Shown: positions 1-6,647 of the stretch, in pieces
Layout of the letters: every line of letters begins with the position of its first letter
Position numbering within the stretch: position 1 is the stretch's first letter
DNA from: Candidatus Sulfotelmatobacter sp.
GTDB lineage: Bacteria; Acidobacteriota; Terriglobia; Terriglobales; SbA1
Assembly (NCBI GenBank): GCA_030151135.1
Contig: JASLEQ010000092.1
Coordinates: forward strand, 1 to 14,795
DNA length: 14,795 nt
Direction of reading: 5' to 3'
Program-made: the position numbers and the translations under genes
Notes under the pieces: generated by a model
Seen by the model: the letters and a program-made list of their open reading frames with translations, nothing else
Databases searched by the model: none
What the model was told of the DNA's origin: nothing

Positions 1-49
1 GGAACACCTGCGTCATCCCGATCTTCTTACCTAAAATCCCAGGGCTCAT
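1..49 (-). CDS. rplC: 50S ribosomal protein L3, second copy, 5' fragment cut by the window edge
   Basis: Reading the minus strand from an ATG at 49–47 gives MSPGILGKKIGMTQVF before the edge. This matches the conserved L3 N-terminus and the full L3 at 1105–1839 ([14 protein letters not shown]). A GGAG ribosome-binding site (complement of 55–58) lies 5 nt before the ATG. It follows the minus-strand rpsJ in the usual S10-operon order, so the left side of the window starts a second S10-type operon running leftwards. The N-terminus (MSPG versus MATRVAG) and nucleotide sequence differ clearly from the right-hand copy, so it is not a simple mirror image. Whether the gene is complete beyond the edge cannot be seen. 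Confidence 0.85.
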   Translation of the reverse strand, partial: MSPGILGKKIGMTQVF

Positions 50-98
50 AATATCTCCGGGAGTCCGGATTCAGTCGCATGGTCCAGAACGCTTCGCA

Positions 99-126
99 TT
101 CTGACTTCTGACTTCTGAATTCTGAC
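99..126. repeat. Four tandem heptamers TTCTGAC between left rpsJ and left rplC
   Basis: Four consecutive 7-bp units (TTCTGAC, TTCTGAC, TTCTGAA, TTCTGAC) end inside the stop codon of the minus-strand rpsJ. The word differs from the GCTAGNN and GCTGANN units elsewhere in the window but has the same 7-bp period and the same position against a stop codon. Confidence 0.85.
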
Positions 127-452
127 TACTTGCCTTTCCCGAACGCCTTGATCTCTACATCCACGCCAGCCGGCAGATCCAGCTTCATCAGCGCATCCAC
201 CGTTTGCTGCGTTGGCTCGAGAATGTCGAGCAGACGCTTGTGCGTGCGGATCTCAAACTGCTCCCGAGACTTCTTGTCCACGTGCGGCGAACGCAGCACG
301 CAGTACTTGTTCTTCATCGTGGGTAGCGGAATCGGTCCCGCAATCTGCGCGCCCGTGCGCCGCGCCGTCTCCACGATCTCGCCCGTCGACTGATCCAGAA
401 TGCGATAGTCGTAAGCTTTCAACCGTATCCGAATTCTCTCTTTTCCAATCAC
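126..452 (-). CDS. rpsJ: 30S ribosomal protein S10, second (divergent) copy
   Basis: Encodes 108 residues with the S10 signature [32 protein letters not shown] and a C-terminal [16 protein letters not shown]10 sits in the head of the 30S subunit and doubles as NusE in antitermination complexes. It starts at GTG, with AGGAA upstream, as does the plus-strand copy at 686. The proteins differ at residue 51 (Cys here, Thr there and in E. coli S10) and at the tail (GKGK versus GKEHK). My hand alignment shows about 31 base differences over about 315 aligned bases, nearly all at third positions, so purifying selection has acted on both. It is followed by the start of a second rplC. It could be a true duplicate or a join to a related strain in assembly. 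Confidence 0.95.
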   Translation of the reverse strand: MIGKERIRIRLKAYDYRILDQSTGEIVETARRTGAQIAGPIPLPTMKNKYCVLRSPHVDKKSREQFEIRTHKRLLDILEPTQQTVDALMKLDLPAGVDVEIKAFGKGK

Positions 453-461
453 GTGTTTCGT

Positions 462-521
462 TTCCTAACCCCTCCCGGCATCTCCAGGAGGAAAGAACCT
501 GCGGAATGTTGCAATCCGCTT
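462..521 (-). promoter_or_regulatory. Conserved 60-bp leader upstream of left rpsJ (left arm of perfect inverted repeat)
   Basis: This is the exact reverse complement of 618–677. Read on the minus strand it holds a small hairpin (GCGGA/TCCGC), then a CCTCC stretch able to pair with the downstream GGAGG, then TTAGGAA as a plausible ribosome-binding site before the GTG start. It is 100% identical to the other copy, whereas the adjoining coding sequences are only about 90% identical. A regulatory role is inferred; I see no convincing -35/-10 pair. Confidence 0.5.
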
Positions 522-522
522 C

Positions 523-616
523 CTTCTAGCTGCTAGCTCCTAGCCGCTAGCTTCTAGCAAATCAACCAAAGTCTTGCCGCTTTAGCTAGTAGCTGGACGC
601 TAGCAGCCAGAAGCTA
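523..616. repeat. Heptamer palindrome element at the centre of the divergent rpsJ pair
   Basis: The left arm (523–558) is built of CTAGCNN-type heptamers and the right arm (583–616) of the complementary GCTAGNN type, with a 24-nt loop. The arms pair imperfectly but extensively. Together with the perfect 60-bp flanks and the rpsJ genes this makes one large inverted repeat from 126 to 1015. It occupies the position where promoters for the two rpsJ genes would be expected, but no clear promoter hexamers were found. Confidence 0.85.
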
Positions 617-617
617 A

Positions 618-677
618 AAGCGGATTGCAACATTCCGCAGGTTCTTTCCTCCTGGAGATGCCGGGAGGGGTTAGGAA
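618..677 (+). promoter_or_regulatory. Conserved 60-bp leader upstream of right rpsJ (right arm of perfect inverted repeat)
   Basis: Identical in inverted orientation to 462–521. Two possible RNA stems are visible: GCGGA (620–624) with TCCGC (634–638), and CCTCC (648–652) with GGAGG (664–668), the second able to mask a purine-rich stretch near the ribosome-binding site. AGGAAG (673–678) is 7 nt before the GTG start of rpsJ. In E. coli the S10 leader is the target of L4 autoregulation; whether this leader works similarly is inference. Confidence 0.5.
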
Positions 678-685
678 GTGAAACA

Positions 686-1015
686 GTGATTGGAAAAGAG
701 AGAATTCGGATCCGGTTGAAAGCGTACGACTATCGCATTCTGGATCAGTCGACGGGCGAAATCGTGGAAACTGCACGGCGCACCGGTGCGCAGATTGCGG
801 GACCGATTCCGCTGCCCACGATGAAAAACAAGTACACGGTGCTGCGTTCGCCGCACGTGGACAAGAAATCGCGGGAGCAGTTCGAGATCCGCACACACAA
901 GCGGTTGCTTGACATTCTCGAACCGACGCAGCAGACCGTAGATGCGCTGATGAAGCTCGATCTGCCGGCTGGAGTCGATGTGGAGATTAAAGCGTTCGGG
1001 AAAGAGCACAAATAA
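686..1015 (+). CDS. rpsJ: 30S ribosomal protein S10
   Basis: First gene of the main S10 operon, 109 residues against about 102 in most bacteria. S10 is a 30S head protein and, as NusE, a partner of NusB in transcription antitermination. The sequence carries [14 protein letters not shown] near the N-terminus, [14 protein letters not shown] around residues 32–45, [17 protein letters not shown] around 55–71 and the closing [15 protein letters not shown]. The start is GTG with AGGAAG 7 nt upstream; no ATG lies in a suitable place, and the minus-strand copy uses the same GTG. The extra residues are a short charged C-terminal tail (GKEHK). The usual upstream tuf/fusA genes are absent; the neighbour is an inverted second rpsJ. 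Confidence 0.97.
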   Translation: MIGKERIRIRLKAYDYRILDQSTGEIVETARRTGAQIAGPIPLPTMKNKYTVLRSPHVDKKSREQFEIRTHKRLLDILEPTQQTVDALMKLDLPAGVDVEIKAFGKEHK

Positions 1016-1045
1016 GCTTTCAGCTGTCGGCTATCAGCTCTCAGC
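1015..1045. repeat. Heptamer tract AGCTNTC x4 after rpsJ (single arm)
   Basis: Units AGCTTTC, AGCTGTC, GGCTATC and AGCTCTC follow each other exactly, starting in the last base of the rpsJ stop codon, with a trailing AGC. No matching right arm is obvious before rplC, so this looks like a half element. Confidence 0.75.
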
Positions 1046-1104
1046 AAGGCTTCCAGCCAATAGCAGTCGTGAATGACTAGCCAAGCTGGTCGGAGATGAA
1101 AGAT

Positions 1105-1839
1105 ATGGCAACGAGAGTCGCGGGAATTTTGGGCAAGAAGGTCGGGATGACGCAGCTGTTTGACTCGAAGGGCGACGTTCGTCCCGTCACAGTACTGCAG
1201 GCCGGCCCTTGCGTCGTCACGCAGCACAAGACGGCTGTGAAGGATGGATACGAGTCGGCGCAGATCGGGCTGGTTGAGTTTGTGAAGGAGTCGCGGCTTT
1301 CGAAGCCCGAGCGTGGACACTTGGCGAAGAGCAATCTGCCTCCGGTGAAGTTCCTGCGCGAAGTTCCTTTGGAAGTTGATCCGGCGGCGGACGGTAACGG
1401 TGCGGTGAAAATTGGCGACCGCGTGCTCGTAGAAATATTCGATGGCGAGAAGTTTGTTGACGTCGTCGGAATCAGCAAGGGCAAGGGGTTCCAGGGAGTC
1501 GTAAAGCGGCATCACTTCGCGGGCGGCCCGAAGTCCCACGGTTCGATGTTCCAGATTACGGGTTCGATCGGTTCTTCGGCATTTCCTTCCCGCGTTTTTA
1601 AAGGCATGCGGATGTCGGGACACATGGGCAACCAGCAGGTAACGACTCGGAATCTGCGGGTGCTCGGGGTCGATAAAGACGAAAACCTGCTGGTCGTCGA
1701 AGGCAGCGTGCCGGGACCGCAGGGCGGTTACATCGTGATCACGAAGGCGAAGAAGCCGCCACGAGAGCGTCGTGGATTCGCGGGTGCGGCTACGGTCGAT
1801 CCGTTGAAGGCGGCAAAGAGAGCAGCGAAGAAGGCATAA
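1105..1839 (+). CDS. rplC: 50S ribosomal protein L3
   Basis: L3 helps nucleate assembly of the 50S subunit, and its internal loop reaches toward the peptidyl-transferase centre. The protein (244 residues) shows [13 protein letters not shown] at the N-terminus, [13 protein letters not shown] and GPKSHGS in the middle, and [17 protein letters not shown] in the loop. I chose the ATG at 1105 because GGAG (1092–1095) is 9 nt before it; the ATG at 1096 directly abuts that site and would add only MKD. The Gln that PrmB methylates in E. coli L3 (GSIGQNQ) appears to be Ser here (GSIGSSA). A basic, Ala-rich tail of about 30 residues exceeds the usual ~210-residue length. Confidence 0.97.
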   Translation: MATRVAGILGKKVGMTQLFDSKGDVRPVTVLQAGPCVVTQHKTAVKDGYESAQIGLVEFVKESRLSKPERGHLAKSNLPPVKFLREVPLEVDPAADGNGAVKIGDRVLVEIFDGEKFVDVVGISKGKGFQGVVKRHHFAGGPKSHGSMFQITGSIGSSAFPSRVFKGMRMSGHMGNQQVTTRNLRVLGVDKDENLLVVEGSVPGPQGGYIVITKAKKPPRERRGFAGAATVDPLKAAKRAAKKA

Positions 1840-1849
1840 GAAGTTCGGC

Positions 1850-1874
1850 GCGCGGGCGAGGCACCCGCGCCACA
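1850..1874. repeat. GC-rich REP-like palindrome between rplC and rplD
   Basis: A perfect 7-bp stem, GCGCGGG (1850–1856) with CCCGCGC (1864–1870), has a 7-nt loop and is followed by CACA. A related copy (CGGGC...GCCCGCGCCACA) lies before rpsC at 4850–4870, and both share CCCGCGCCACA. There is no T run, so it is not a typical terminator. Confidence 0.7.
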
Positions 1875-1884
1875 TGAGACATAT

Positions 1885-2625
1885 ATGGCAACGATTGATA
1901 TACACAATTTGAGCGGTGAAAAGGTCGGAACCTTCGATCTGGCCGACGAGATCTTCGGCGCGGTCAACGAAGACCTGCTCTGGGAAGCGGTGAAACACTA
2001 CCGCGCCGGGCAGCGCGCCGGCACGCACAAAACCAAGGGCCGCTGGGAAGTTTCCGGCTCGGGCAAGAAGCTGTGGAAGCAGAAGGGCACAGGCCGCGCC
2101 CGTATCGGATCGATCCGCTCCCCACTGTGGCGGCATGGCTACACGGTGCACGGTCCGGTGCCGCGGTCTTACGATTACACCTTCCCCAAGAAAAAGCTGT
2201 TGGGCGCTTTGCGTTCGGCCCTGGCTTCGAAGTTTGCCGACGGCAAATTGACCGTCGTCAACTCTTTCGACCTCAAGGAACCGAAGACCAAAGAGTTCCA
2301 GAAAGCGCTCGACGCGCTGAAAGTCGAGAAGACGGTGCTGATTGTCGAAGCTGCGAAGCATGACAATCGCAACCTGGAACTGAGCGCGCGAAATATCGAT
2401 GGGCTTGAGCTGGTGCGGGGCAATGAAGTTCATCCCTATCACCTGCTGCGGCATGACCGCGTGATCTTCTCGCATCCTGCCATTGAGAAACTGCAGGTTT
2501 CGCTGCAAGGTTCAGTTTCGAAGAAGCATCGCAAAGCGGGCAGTGGCGAAGACGAGGCGGCGAAGAAGCCGGTGAAAGAGCGGCGCCGCCGGCAGCGTAA
2601 CGAAAAAGCGGCGGAGGTGGCGTAA
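1885..2625 (+). CDS. rplD: 50S ribosomal protein L4
   Basis: L4 binds 23S rRNA domain I, lines the peptide exit tunnel with L22, and in E. coli represses its own S10 operon. The 246-residue protein has the diagnostic tunnel-loop region [25 protein letters not shown] (given here only as a landmark, residues about 52–76) and the following [18 protein letters not shown]. The last ~35 residues are a highly basic tail ([20 protein letters not shown]) beyond the E. coli length of about 201. The start ATG has only a weak ribosome-binding site, and the gap to rplC holds a GC-rich palindrome. The gene ends directly against rplW. Confidence 0.96.
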   Translation: MATIDIHNLSGEKVGTFDLADEIFGAVNEDLLWEAVKHYRAGQRAGTHKTKGRWEVSGSGKKLWKQKGTGRARIGSIRSPLWRHGYTVHGPVPRSYDYTFPKKKLLGALRSALASKFADGKLTVVNSFDLKEPKTKEFQKALDALKVEKTVLIVEAAKHDNRNLELSARNIDGLELVRGNEVHPYHLLRHDRVIFSHPAIEKLQVSLQGSVSKKHRKAGSGEDEAAKKPVKERRRRQRNEKAAEVA

Positions 2626-2919
2626 ATGAAGAGCGCATACCAGATCATTCGCCGTCCGGTGATTACCGAGAAGGGTCTCGCGATCAAAGAGAACCAGAAC
2701 ACGCTGGTGTTCCAGGTGTCTCCGAAGGCGACCAAGACGGAAATCAAGGAAGCGGTGCAGTCGATTTTCAAAGTCAAAGTGCATTCGGTCCGCACGGCGA
2801 CTTATCCGGGAAAAGAGCGGCGCCGCGGGAAGTTTGCTGGCTACCGTCCGGATTGGAAGAAGGCGTACGTGCGGTTGCGTTCCGGCGAGAAAATGCCGGA
2901 GTACGCGCAGAATTTGTAA
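2626..2919 (+). CDS. rplW: 50S ribosomal protein L23
   Basis: L23 lies at the exit of the peptide tunnel and is the docking site for trigger factor and SRP. The 97-residue protein, close to the family norm, starts MKSAYQIIRRPVITEKG, the typical L23 opening, with VSPKATKTEIKEAVQSIF and a C-terminal GRRPDWKKAYVRL-like stretch (seen as GYRPDWKKAYVRLRSG). The ATG immediately follows the rplD stop codon with zero spacing, and its GGAGG (2613–2617, 8 nt upstream) lies inside rplD, so translation is likely coupled. Confidence 0.97.
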   Translation: MKSAYQIIRRPVITEKGLAIKENQNTLVFQVSPKATKTEIKEAVQSIFKVKVHSVRTATYPGKERRRGKFAGYRPDWKKAYVRLRSGEKMPEYAQNL

Positions 2920-2924
2920 GAAAG

Positions 2925-3005
2925 CAGCCATCAGCGATCAGCCGTCGGCGATCAGTAAATGCGACGGCAGAAACGCTGAGAGCTGATAGCCAAGAGCTGA
3001 GAGCT
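2925..3005. repeat. Heptamer palindrome element between rplW and rplB
   Basis: The left arm (2925–2955) has CATCAGC/GATCAGC-type words and the right arm (2974–3005) repeats GCTGAGA and GCTGATA words at 7-bp steps. The right arm ends in GAGAG (2999–3003), 6 nt from the rplB ATG, so it doubles as the likely ribosome-binding site. Confidence 0.8.
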
Positions 3006-3009
3006 TTTT

Positions 3010-3834
3010 ATGCCGATTAAGACATACAGACCGACGACGCAGACGCTGCGGTATCGCACGACGATCGTCAACGACGACATCACGACGAAGCATCCGCACA
3101 AGCCGCTGGTCGAGCCCAAGCCGCGTACTGGTGGACGGCGCAACTCGGGCGACACCACGATGCGGTTCATCGGGGGCGGCCATAAGCGTAAGCTGCGCAT
3201 CATCGACTTCAAGCGCGATAAAAGCGGGATTCCGGCAACGGTCACGACCATCGAGTACGATCCAAACCGCTCGTCGCGAATCGCCCTGCTAGCCTACGCA
3301 GACGGCGAGAAGCGGTACATTCTTCAGCCGGAAGGCTTGAAGGTTGGGCAGAAGATCCTGAGCGGCCCGGATGCGGACATTCTTGTGGGCAATGCGCTTC
3401 CGCTGCGGAACATTCCGCCAGGCACTGTGATCCATAACGTCGAACTCAAGCCCGGCAAGGGCGCCCAGATGGTGCGGTCGGCCGGCGGGTCGGCGCAGTT
3501 GGTTGCGAAGGAATCGGACTATGCCCTGGTGAAGTTGCCCTCGGGCGAAACTCGTAAAGTTTCACAGGATTGCATGGCGACGATCGGGCAGGTCGGGAAC
3601 ATCGATCACGAGAACGTCACAATCGGTAAAGCTGGACGGTCGCGGTGGCTGGGCAAGCGTCCGCATAACCGCGGTGTATCAATGAACCCGGTCGACCATC
3701 CGCATGGCGGTGGTGAGGGAAAGACCTCCGGCGGACGGCATCCGGTGACCCCTTGGGGCCAGCCGACGCGTGGATATAAGACGCGGAACAACAAGCGTAC
3801 GGATAAGTTCATCGTGAGCCGGAGAAGCAAGTAA
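3010..3834 (+). CDS. rplB: 50S ribosomal protein L2
   Basis: L2 is a primary 23S-binding protein needed for subunit association and peptidyl-transferase function. At 274 residues it matches the family length. Visible landmarks are [20 protein letters not shown] near residues 41–60, the RNA-binding OB/SH3 core, and the signature [17 protein letters not shown] around 226–242. The latter contains the histidines (H230, H232) in the region of E. coli His229, which is important for activity. It ends with [20 protein letters not shown], the usual basic C-terminus. The start ATG has GAGAG 6 nt upstream, supplied by the heptamer repeat that fills the gap after rplW. Confidence 0.98.
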   Translation: MPIKTYRPTTQTLRYRTTIVNDDITTKHPHKPLVEPKPRTGGRRNSGDTTMRFIGGGHKRKLRIIDFKRDKSGIPATVTTIEYDPNRSSRIALLAYADGEKRYILQPEGLKVGQKILSGPDADILVGNALPLRNIPPGTVIHNVELKPGKGAQMVRSAGGSAQLVAKESDYALVKLPSGETRKVSQDCMATIGQVGNIDHENVTIGKAGRSRWLGKRPHNRGVSMNPVDHPHGGGEGKTSGGRHPVTPWGQPTRGYKTRNNKRTDKFIVSRRSK

Positions 3835-3852
3835 GAATCCGGGAAGAGGGTA

Positions 3853-3880
3853 GGGATTCCTCGCTCCGCTCGGAATGACA
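3853..3880. repeat. REP-like palindrome, ATTCC...GGAAT followed by GACA
   Basis: ATTCC (3856–3860) pairs with GGAAT (3872–3876) around a TCGCTCCGCTC loop, followed by GACA. The form resembles widely dispersed intergenic palindromes ending in (A/G)ATGACA. The one between secY and adk (12929–12965) is a cousin. A terminator role is unlikely because there is no T run next to the stem. Confidence 0.7.
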
Positions 3881-3894
3881 GAGTGTTGGGTTTT

Positions 3895-3927
3895 GCTAAA
3901 AGCTACAAGCTAAGAGCTAGAGGCTGA
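3895..3927. repeat. Heptamer tract (right-arm type) before rpsS
   Basis: Units of the form GCTANNA at about 7-bp steps end in GCTAGAGGCTGA shortly before the rpsS ATG. GAGG (3920–3923), 9 nt from the start, is the likely ribosome-binding site. The same string GCTAGAGGCT also precedes rplP. Confidence 0.7.
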
Positions 3928-3932
3928 TTTTT

Positions 3933-4280
3933 ATGGCGCGTTCAACAAAGAAGGGCGCATTCGTTGATGCTTACCTGCAGACGCGGGTAGAAGGCATGAA
4001 TGCGCGCAACGAGAAAAAAGTGCTGCGTACGTGGTCGCGGCGCTCCACGGTCGTCCCCGAGATGGTGGGACACACGATCGCAGTGCACAACGGGAAGAAA
4101 TTCATCCCGGTGTACGTGACCGAAAATATGGTGGGACACAAGCTGGGCGAGTTCAGCTTCACACGCACCTTCAAGGGACACTCGATGAAGGCGGCGACGG
4201 AAGTTGCGGCGAAGCCAGCGGGTATCCCTGGCGGCCCAGGAGCATCGTCTCCGGCGGCCCCGGCAGCGCCGAAGGCATAA
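3933..4280 (+). CDS. rpsS: 30S ribosomal protein S19
   Basis: S19 sits in the 30S head, pairs with S13 and contacts the A-site finger of the 50S. The sequence opens [15 protein letters not shown] and contains [20 protein letters not shown] and [22 protein letters not shown], all diagnostic. At 115 residues it is about 23 longer than E. coli S19 (92). The extra length is a C-terminal Ala/Pro/Gly tail after the conserved core (about residue 90), low in complexity and probably disordered. It is the third of the L2-S19-L22 trio in standard order. Confidence 0.97.
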   Translation: MARSTKKGAFVDAYLQTRVEGMNARNEKKVLRTWSRRSTVVPEMVGHTIAVHNGKKFIPVYVTENMVGHKLGEFSFTRTFKGHSMKAATEVAAKPAGIPGGPGASSPAAPAAPKA

Positions 4281-4336
4281 AACGGCAAGACTTGGTAAGG
4301 GACTTAGGAAGCAAGATGGTTTCTAGCTTCTGATTC

Positions 4337-4369
4337 AGCTAGGAGCTAGCGGCTAGGAGCTAGTAGCTA
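4337..4369. repeat. Heptamer tract (right-arm type) before rplV
   Basis: Units AGCTAGG, AGCTAGC, GGCTAGG, AGCTAGT and AGCTAAC run at exact 7-bp steps into the rplV ATG. A short left remnant TCTAGCTTCTGA (4322–4333) may be the decayed partner arm. GGAG (4356–4359) is 12 nt before the start codon, a little far but the best site available. Confidence 0.8.
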
Positions 4370-4371
4370 AC

Positions 4372-4839
4372 ATGGAATTTCGAGCGAAAAAAATGTTTTT
4401 GCGGGTTTCGCCACAGAAAGCCCGCCTGGTGCTGAATCTGATCAAGGGGCGCCGCGTGGAAGATGCGCGCAACACCTTGCTGTTCACCAAGAAGCGCGTG
4501 GCGGAGCACGTCGGCAAGCTGCTGCAGTCGGCGCTCGACAATGCGAACTTCCTCTCCACAGAGAAGGGGATCGATGTCGATATCGACAACTTGTATGTGA
4601 AGGGTGCGGTGGCAAATGACGGGCCGCGCATGAAGCGGATTCGCCCGGCCCCGCAAGGCCGCGCGTACCGGTATCAGCGGCGCATTGCGCATATCGAACT
4701 GGTCCTGGCCGAGCGTGGAAAGAATAGCTCGGTGGCGACTGTGGTCGGCGAAGAGGCGGCGCCGGCTGCTCCAGCGAAGGCGCGGCGAAGAGCTCCAGTG
4801 AAGGCCTCTGGGAAAAAGAAGAAAGCAGCAGCAAAGTAG
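4372..4839 (+). CDS. rplV: 50S ribosomal protein L22
   Basis: L22 contacts all 23S domains, and its long beta-hairpin lines the exit tunnel near the macrolide site. The core shows RVSPQKARLVLNLIKGRRV near the N-terminus, ALDNANFLS in the middle, and the hairpin region around residues 84–103 (GPRMKRIRPAPQGRAYRYQR). At 155 residues it is about 45 longer than E. coli L22; the surplus is a C-terminal Ala/Pro/Lys tail from about residue 118 ending KKKKAAAK. Such tails are common on acidobacterial and some other ribosomal proteins, and this one's role is unknown. Confidence 0.97.
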   Translation: MEFRAKKMFLRVSPQKARLVLNLIKGRRVEDARNTLLFTKKRVAEHVGKLLQSALDNANFLSTEKGIDVDIDNLYVKGAVANDGPRMKRIRPAPQGRAYRYQRRIAHIELVLAERGKNSSVATVVGEEAAPAAPAKARRRAPVKASGKKKKAAAK

Positions 4840-4849
4840 ACGAGAGTCA

Positions 4850-4870
4850 CGGGCAGGCGCCCGCGCCACA
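4850..4870. repeat. GC-rich REP-like palindrome between rplV and rpsC
   Basis: CGGGC (4850–4854) pairs with GCCCG (4859–4863) across a 4-nt loop, followed by CGCCACA. It shares CCCGCGCCACA with the palindrome at 1850–1874 between rplC and rplD, so the two are copies of one small dispersed element. Confidence 0.7.
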
Positions 4871-4897
4871 CAGGTTTGAGAAGTTTTAGGAGAAGCA

Positions 4898-5566
4898 ATG
4901 GGACAAAAAGTCCATCCTTATGGTTTTCGGCTTGGGTTTACGAAGCCGTGGAAGTCGCGCTGGTTTGCCGAGCGGGACTACGACAAGCAGTTGCATGAGG
5001 ACGTGAAGCTGAAGAATGAGCTGAAGGAAAAGCTCAAGTCGGCGGGCGTCAGCGCGATTGAGATCGAGCGTCCGGGCAACAAGCTGCGCATCATTATCAA
5101 GACGGCGCGGCCCGGGATCATCATTGGACGCAAGGGCGCAGAGATCGACAAGCTCAAGGCAGAGCTGCAGAAGCGCACCGGCGGCAAGGATATTTTCGTC
5201 GACATCCAGGAAGTGCATAAGCCTGAACTCGACGCGCAGTTGGTGTCGGAGTCGATCGCGCTGCAACTGGAAAAGCGCGTTGGCTTCCGGCGCGCCATGC
5301 GCAAGGCGGTGGATTCGGCGCTGCGTTTCGGATGCAAAGGCATCAAGGTTCGCGTGAGCGGCCGGTTGAATGGGAACGAAATCGCGCGGTCGGAGTGGTA
5401 TCTGCAAGGACGCTTGCCGCTGCACACGCTGCGTGCCGACATCGATTTCGGATTCAGCGAAGCGCGCACGACGTATGGCGTGATCGGCGTGAAGTGCTGG
5501 GTGTACAAGGGTGAGATTCTGCCGCAGAAGAAGCGAGAGCAGCAGGCGGCGGTAGGCGGATTCTAA
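4898..5566 (+). CDS. rpsC: 30S ribosomal protein S3
   Basis: S3 forms part of the mRNA entry tunnel and, with S4 and S5, the ribosomal helicase. The 222-residue protein begins [13 protein letters not shown], as in nearly all S3 proteins. It has a type II KH domain with the GxxG loop GRKG at residues 77–80, and basic residues R131, R132 and R135 in [10 protein letters not shown] that align with the E. coli helicase residues. The C-terminal domain carries [14 protein letters not shown] and [18 protein letters not shown] (4888–4892) lies 5 nt before the ATG, a strong site not derived from the heptamer repeats. Confidence 0.98.
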   Translation: MGQKVHPYGFRLGFTKPWKSRWFAERDYDKQLHEDVKLKNELKEKLKSAGVSAIEIERPGNKLRIIIKTARPGIIIGRKGAEIDKLKAELQKRTGGKDIFVDIQEVHKPELDAQLVSESIALQLEKRVGFRRAMRKAVDSALRFGCKGIKVRVSGRLNGNEIARSEWYLQGRLPLHTLRADIDFGFSEARTTYGVIGVKCWVYKGEILPQKKREQQAAVGGF

Positions 5567-5577
5567 CGAGCGATTTT

Positions 5578-5604
5578 GGCTAAGAGCTAGAGGCTAAGGG
5601 CTGA
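5578..5604. repeat. Heptamer tract (right-arm type) before rplP
   Basis: Four words, GGCTAAG, AGCTAGA, GGCTAAG and GGCTGA, at 7-bp steps. Only a right-arm type is present. AAGGG (5596–5600), 8 nt before the rplP ATG, comes from the tract. The string before the start (GCTGATTTT) nearly matches that before rpsS. Confidence 0.7.
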
Positions 5605-5608
5605 TTTT

Positions 5609-6025
5609 ATGTTGATGCCAAAGAAAGTGAAGTATCGGAAACAGCAGCGCGGGCGCATGACCGGGAAGGCCTGGCGCGGATCGACGCTGTCGTTCGGCGA
5701 TTTCGGACTGAAGGTCCTCGAGCCAGGATGGGTGACCGACCGCCAGATCGAAGCCAGCCGTGTGGCAATGACGCGTTTCGTGAAGCGTGGCGGGAAGATC
5801 TGGATTCGCGTGTTTCCCGATAAGCCCGTCACAAAGAAGCCTGCGGAAACTCGTATGGGAAAAGGCAAGGGCGCGCCCGATCACTGGGTCGCCGTCGTGA
5901 AGCCGGGAAAGATTCTGTTTGAGATGGAAGGTGTGACTCTGCAGGACGCAAGCGAGGCCATGCGGCTGGCGTCGCACAAGCTGTCGCTGCGGACCACCCT
6001 GGTAAAGCGCGAGGGAGCGCACTAA
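5609..6025 (+). CDS. rplP: 50S ribosomal protein L16
   Basis: L16 is a late-assembly protein that positions the A-site tRNA. The 138-residue length is normal. Diagnostic stretches are [17 protein letters not shown] at the N-terminus, [25 protein letters not shown] sequence in the middle (seen as [20 protein letters not shown]), [20 protein letters not shown] and [18 protein letters not shown] sequence near the end. Two in-frame ATGs two codons apart (5609 and 5615) are possible starts; 5609 gives ML(M)PKK, the usual ML-P-K pattern, and has AAGGG 8 nt upstream. Confidence 0.97.
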   Translation: MLMPKKVKYRKQQRGRMTGKAWRGSTLSFGDFGLKVLEPGWVTDRQIEASRVAMTRFVKRGGKIWIRVFPDKPVTKKPAETRMGKGKGAPDHWVAVVKPGKILFEMEGVTLQDASEAMRLASHKLSLRTTLVKREGAH

Positions 6026-6030
6026 GAACC

Positions 6031-6106
6031 GGCTATCCGCTTTCCGCTGTCAACCATCCAGTAAAAGCGACGGGGACTGAGAGCTGAGTGCTGAAAGCTG
6101 AGAGTT
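6031..6106. repeat. Degraded heptamer palindrome element between rplP and rpmC
   Basis: The left part (6031–6061) has GCTATCC, GCTTTCC and GCTGTCA at 7-bp steps. The right part (6076–6106) has CTGAGAG, CTGAGTG, CTGAAAG and CTGAGAG at 7-bp steps. GAGAG (6100–6104), 6 nt from the rpmC ATG, is the likely ribosome-binding site. Confidence 0.8.
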
Positions 6107-6110
6107 AATT

Positions 6111-6320
6111 ATGAAGGTCGACAAAATTCGCAACTTAACCGACGTAGAGCTGGGCAATCAGGAGCGCGAGCTGGCTGACGAGCTCTTCAAGCTGAAGTTC
6201 CAGTTGAATATGGGACAGACGGAAAGTTTGAAGAAGATGCGCGGTCTGCGCAAAGACATTGCGCGCGTGAAGACGATCGCCGGCGAACGCCAGCGAGCAG
6301 CGGCAACGGAGAAGAAATAA
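6111..6320 (+). CDS. rpmC: 50S ribosomal protein L29
   Basis: A small alpha-helical protein near the tunnel exit, beside L23. The 69-residue sequence has the typical LTDVELGNQERELADELFKL-like helix (about residues 9–28), FQLNMGQTESLKKMRGLRKDIARVKT (landmark, about 30–55) and a basic end. L29 is usually 60–70 residues. Its stop codon overlaps the rpsQ start as TAATG, and the rpsQ ribosome-binding site (GGAG, 6308–6311) lies inside it, so the two are likely translationally coupled. Confidence 0.96.
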   Translation: MKVDKIRNLTDVELGNQERELADELFKLKFQLNMGQTESLKKMRGLRKDIARVKTIAGERQRAAATEKK

Positions 6321-6625
6321 TGGCCGAGACAACACAGAAGGCGCAGGGCCGCCGCAAGGAAGTGGTTGGGGAAGTGGTGTCCAACAAGATGCACAAGACG
6401 ATTGTTGTGCAGGTGACGCGCAAGAAGGCGCATCCGTTCTACGGGCGCGTGATCGCGCGGAACAAGAAGTTCTATGCGCATGATGAGTCGAACCAGGCGC
6501 ATGTGGGCGATGTGGTGCGGATCGAAGAGACGCGGCCGCTTTCGAAGCTGAAGCGGTGGAAGCTGAAAGATATCGTGCGCAAGGCTGCGCTGCTGCCCGA
6601 AGCCGCGGTGGAAGCGGCAAGCTAA
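6320..6625 (+). CDS. rpsQ: 30S ribosomal protein S17
   Basis: S17 is an OB-fold protein that binds the 5' domain of 16S rRNA early in assembly. Conserved sequence runs from GEVVSNKMHKTIVVQVTR through HPFYGRVIARNKKFYAHDE to GDVVRIEETRPLSKLKRWKL. At 101 residues it exceeds the ~84 of E. coli because of an N-terminal polar extension (about 13 residues) and a short Ala-rich tail. It is the last gene of the classical S10 operon. Confidence 0.97.
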   Translation: MAETTQKAQGRRKEVVGEVVSNKMHKTIVVQVTRKKAHPFYGRVIARNKKFYAHDESNQAHVGDVVRIEETRPLSKLKRWKLKDIVRKAALLPEAAVEAAS

Positions 6626-6647
6626 CAAGGTTTAGGGAGATTACGCC

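Noticed and set aside
523..616. CRISPR-like array
   Set aside because: The units are 7 bp, degenerate and contiguous, with no unique spacers and no cas genes, so this is a tandem repeat and not a CRISPR array.
618..650. Sigma-70 promoter using TTGCAA (625–630) as the -35 box
   Set aside because: No acceptable -10 hexamer lies 16–18 bp downstream; the region is CT-rich there.
1096..1104. Upstream ATG (1096) as the rplC start
   Set aside because: It directly abuts the GGAG site, leaving no spacing; ATG 1105 has 9-nt spacing and gives a conventional L3 N-terminus.
1850..1870. Intrinsic terminator between rplC and rplD
   Set aside because: The stem is good but no T run follows, and stopping transcription inside the operon would be unexpected; a dispersed palindrome is the simpler reading.
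745..2508. A 587-codon open frame on the minus strand across rpsJ, rplC and rplD
   Set aside because: It is antisense to three clear ribosomal-protein genes and recovers no known domain. Long antisense frames are expected in GC-rich genes with biased third positions.
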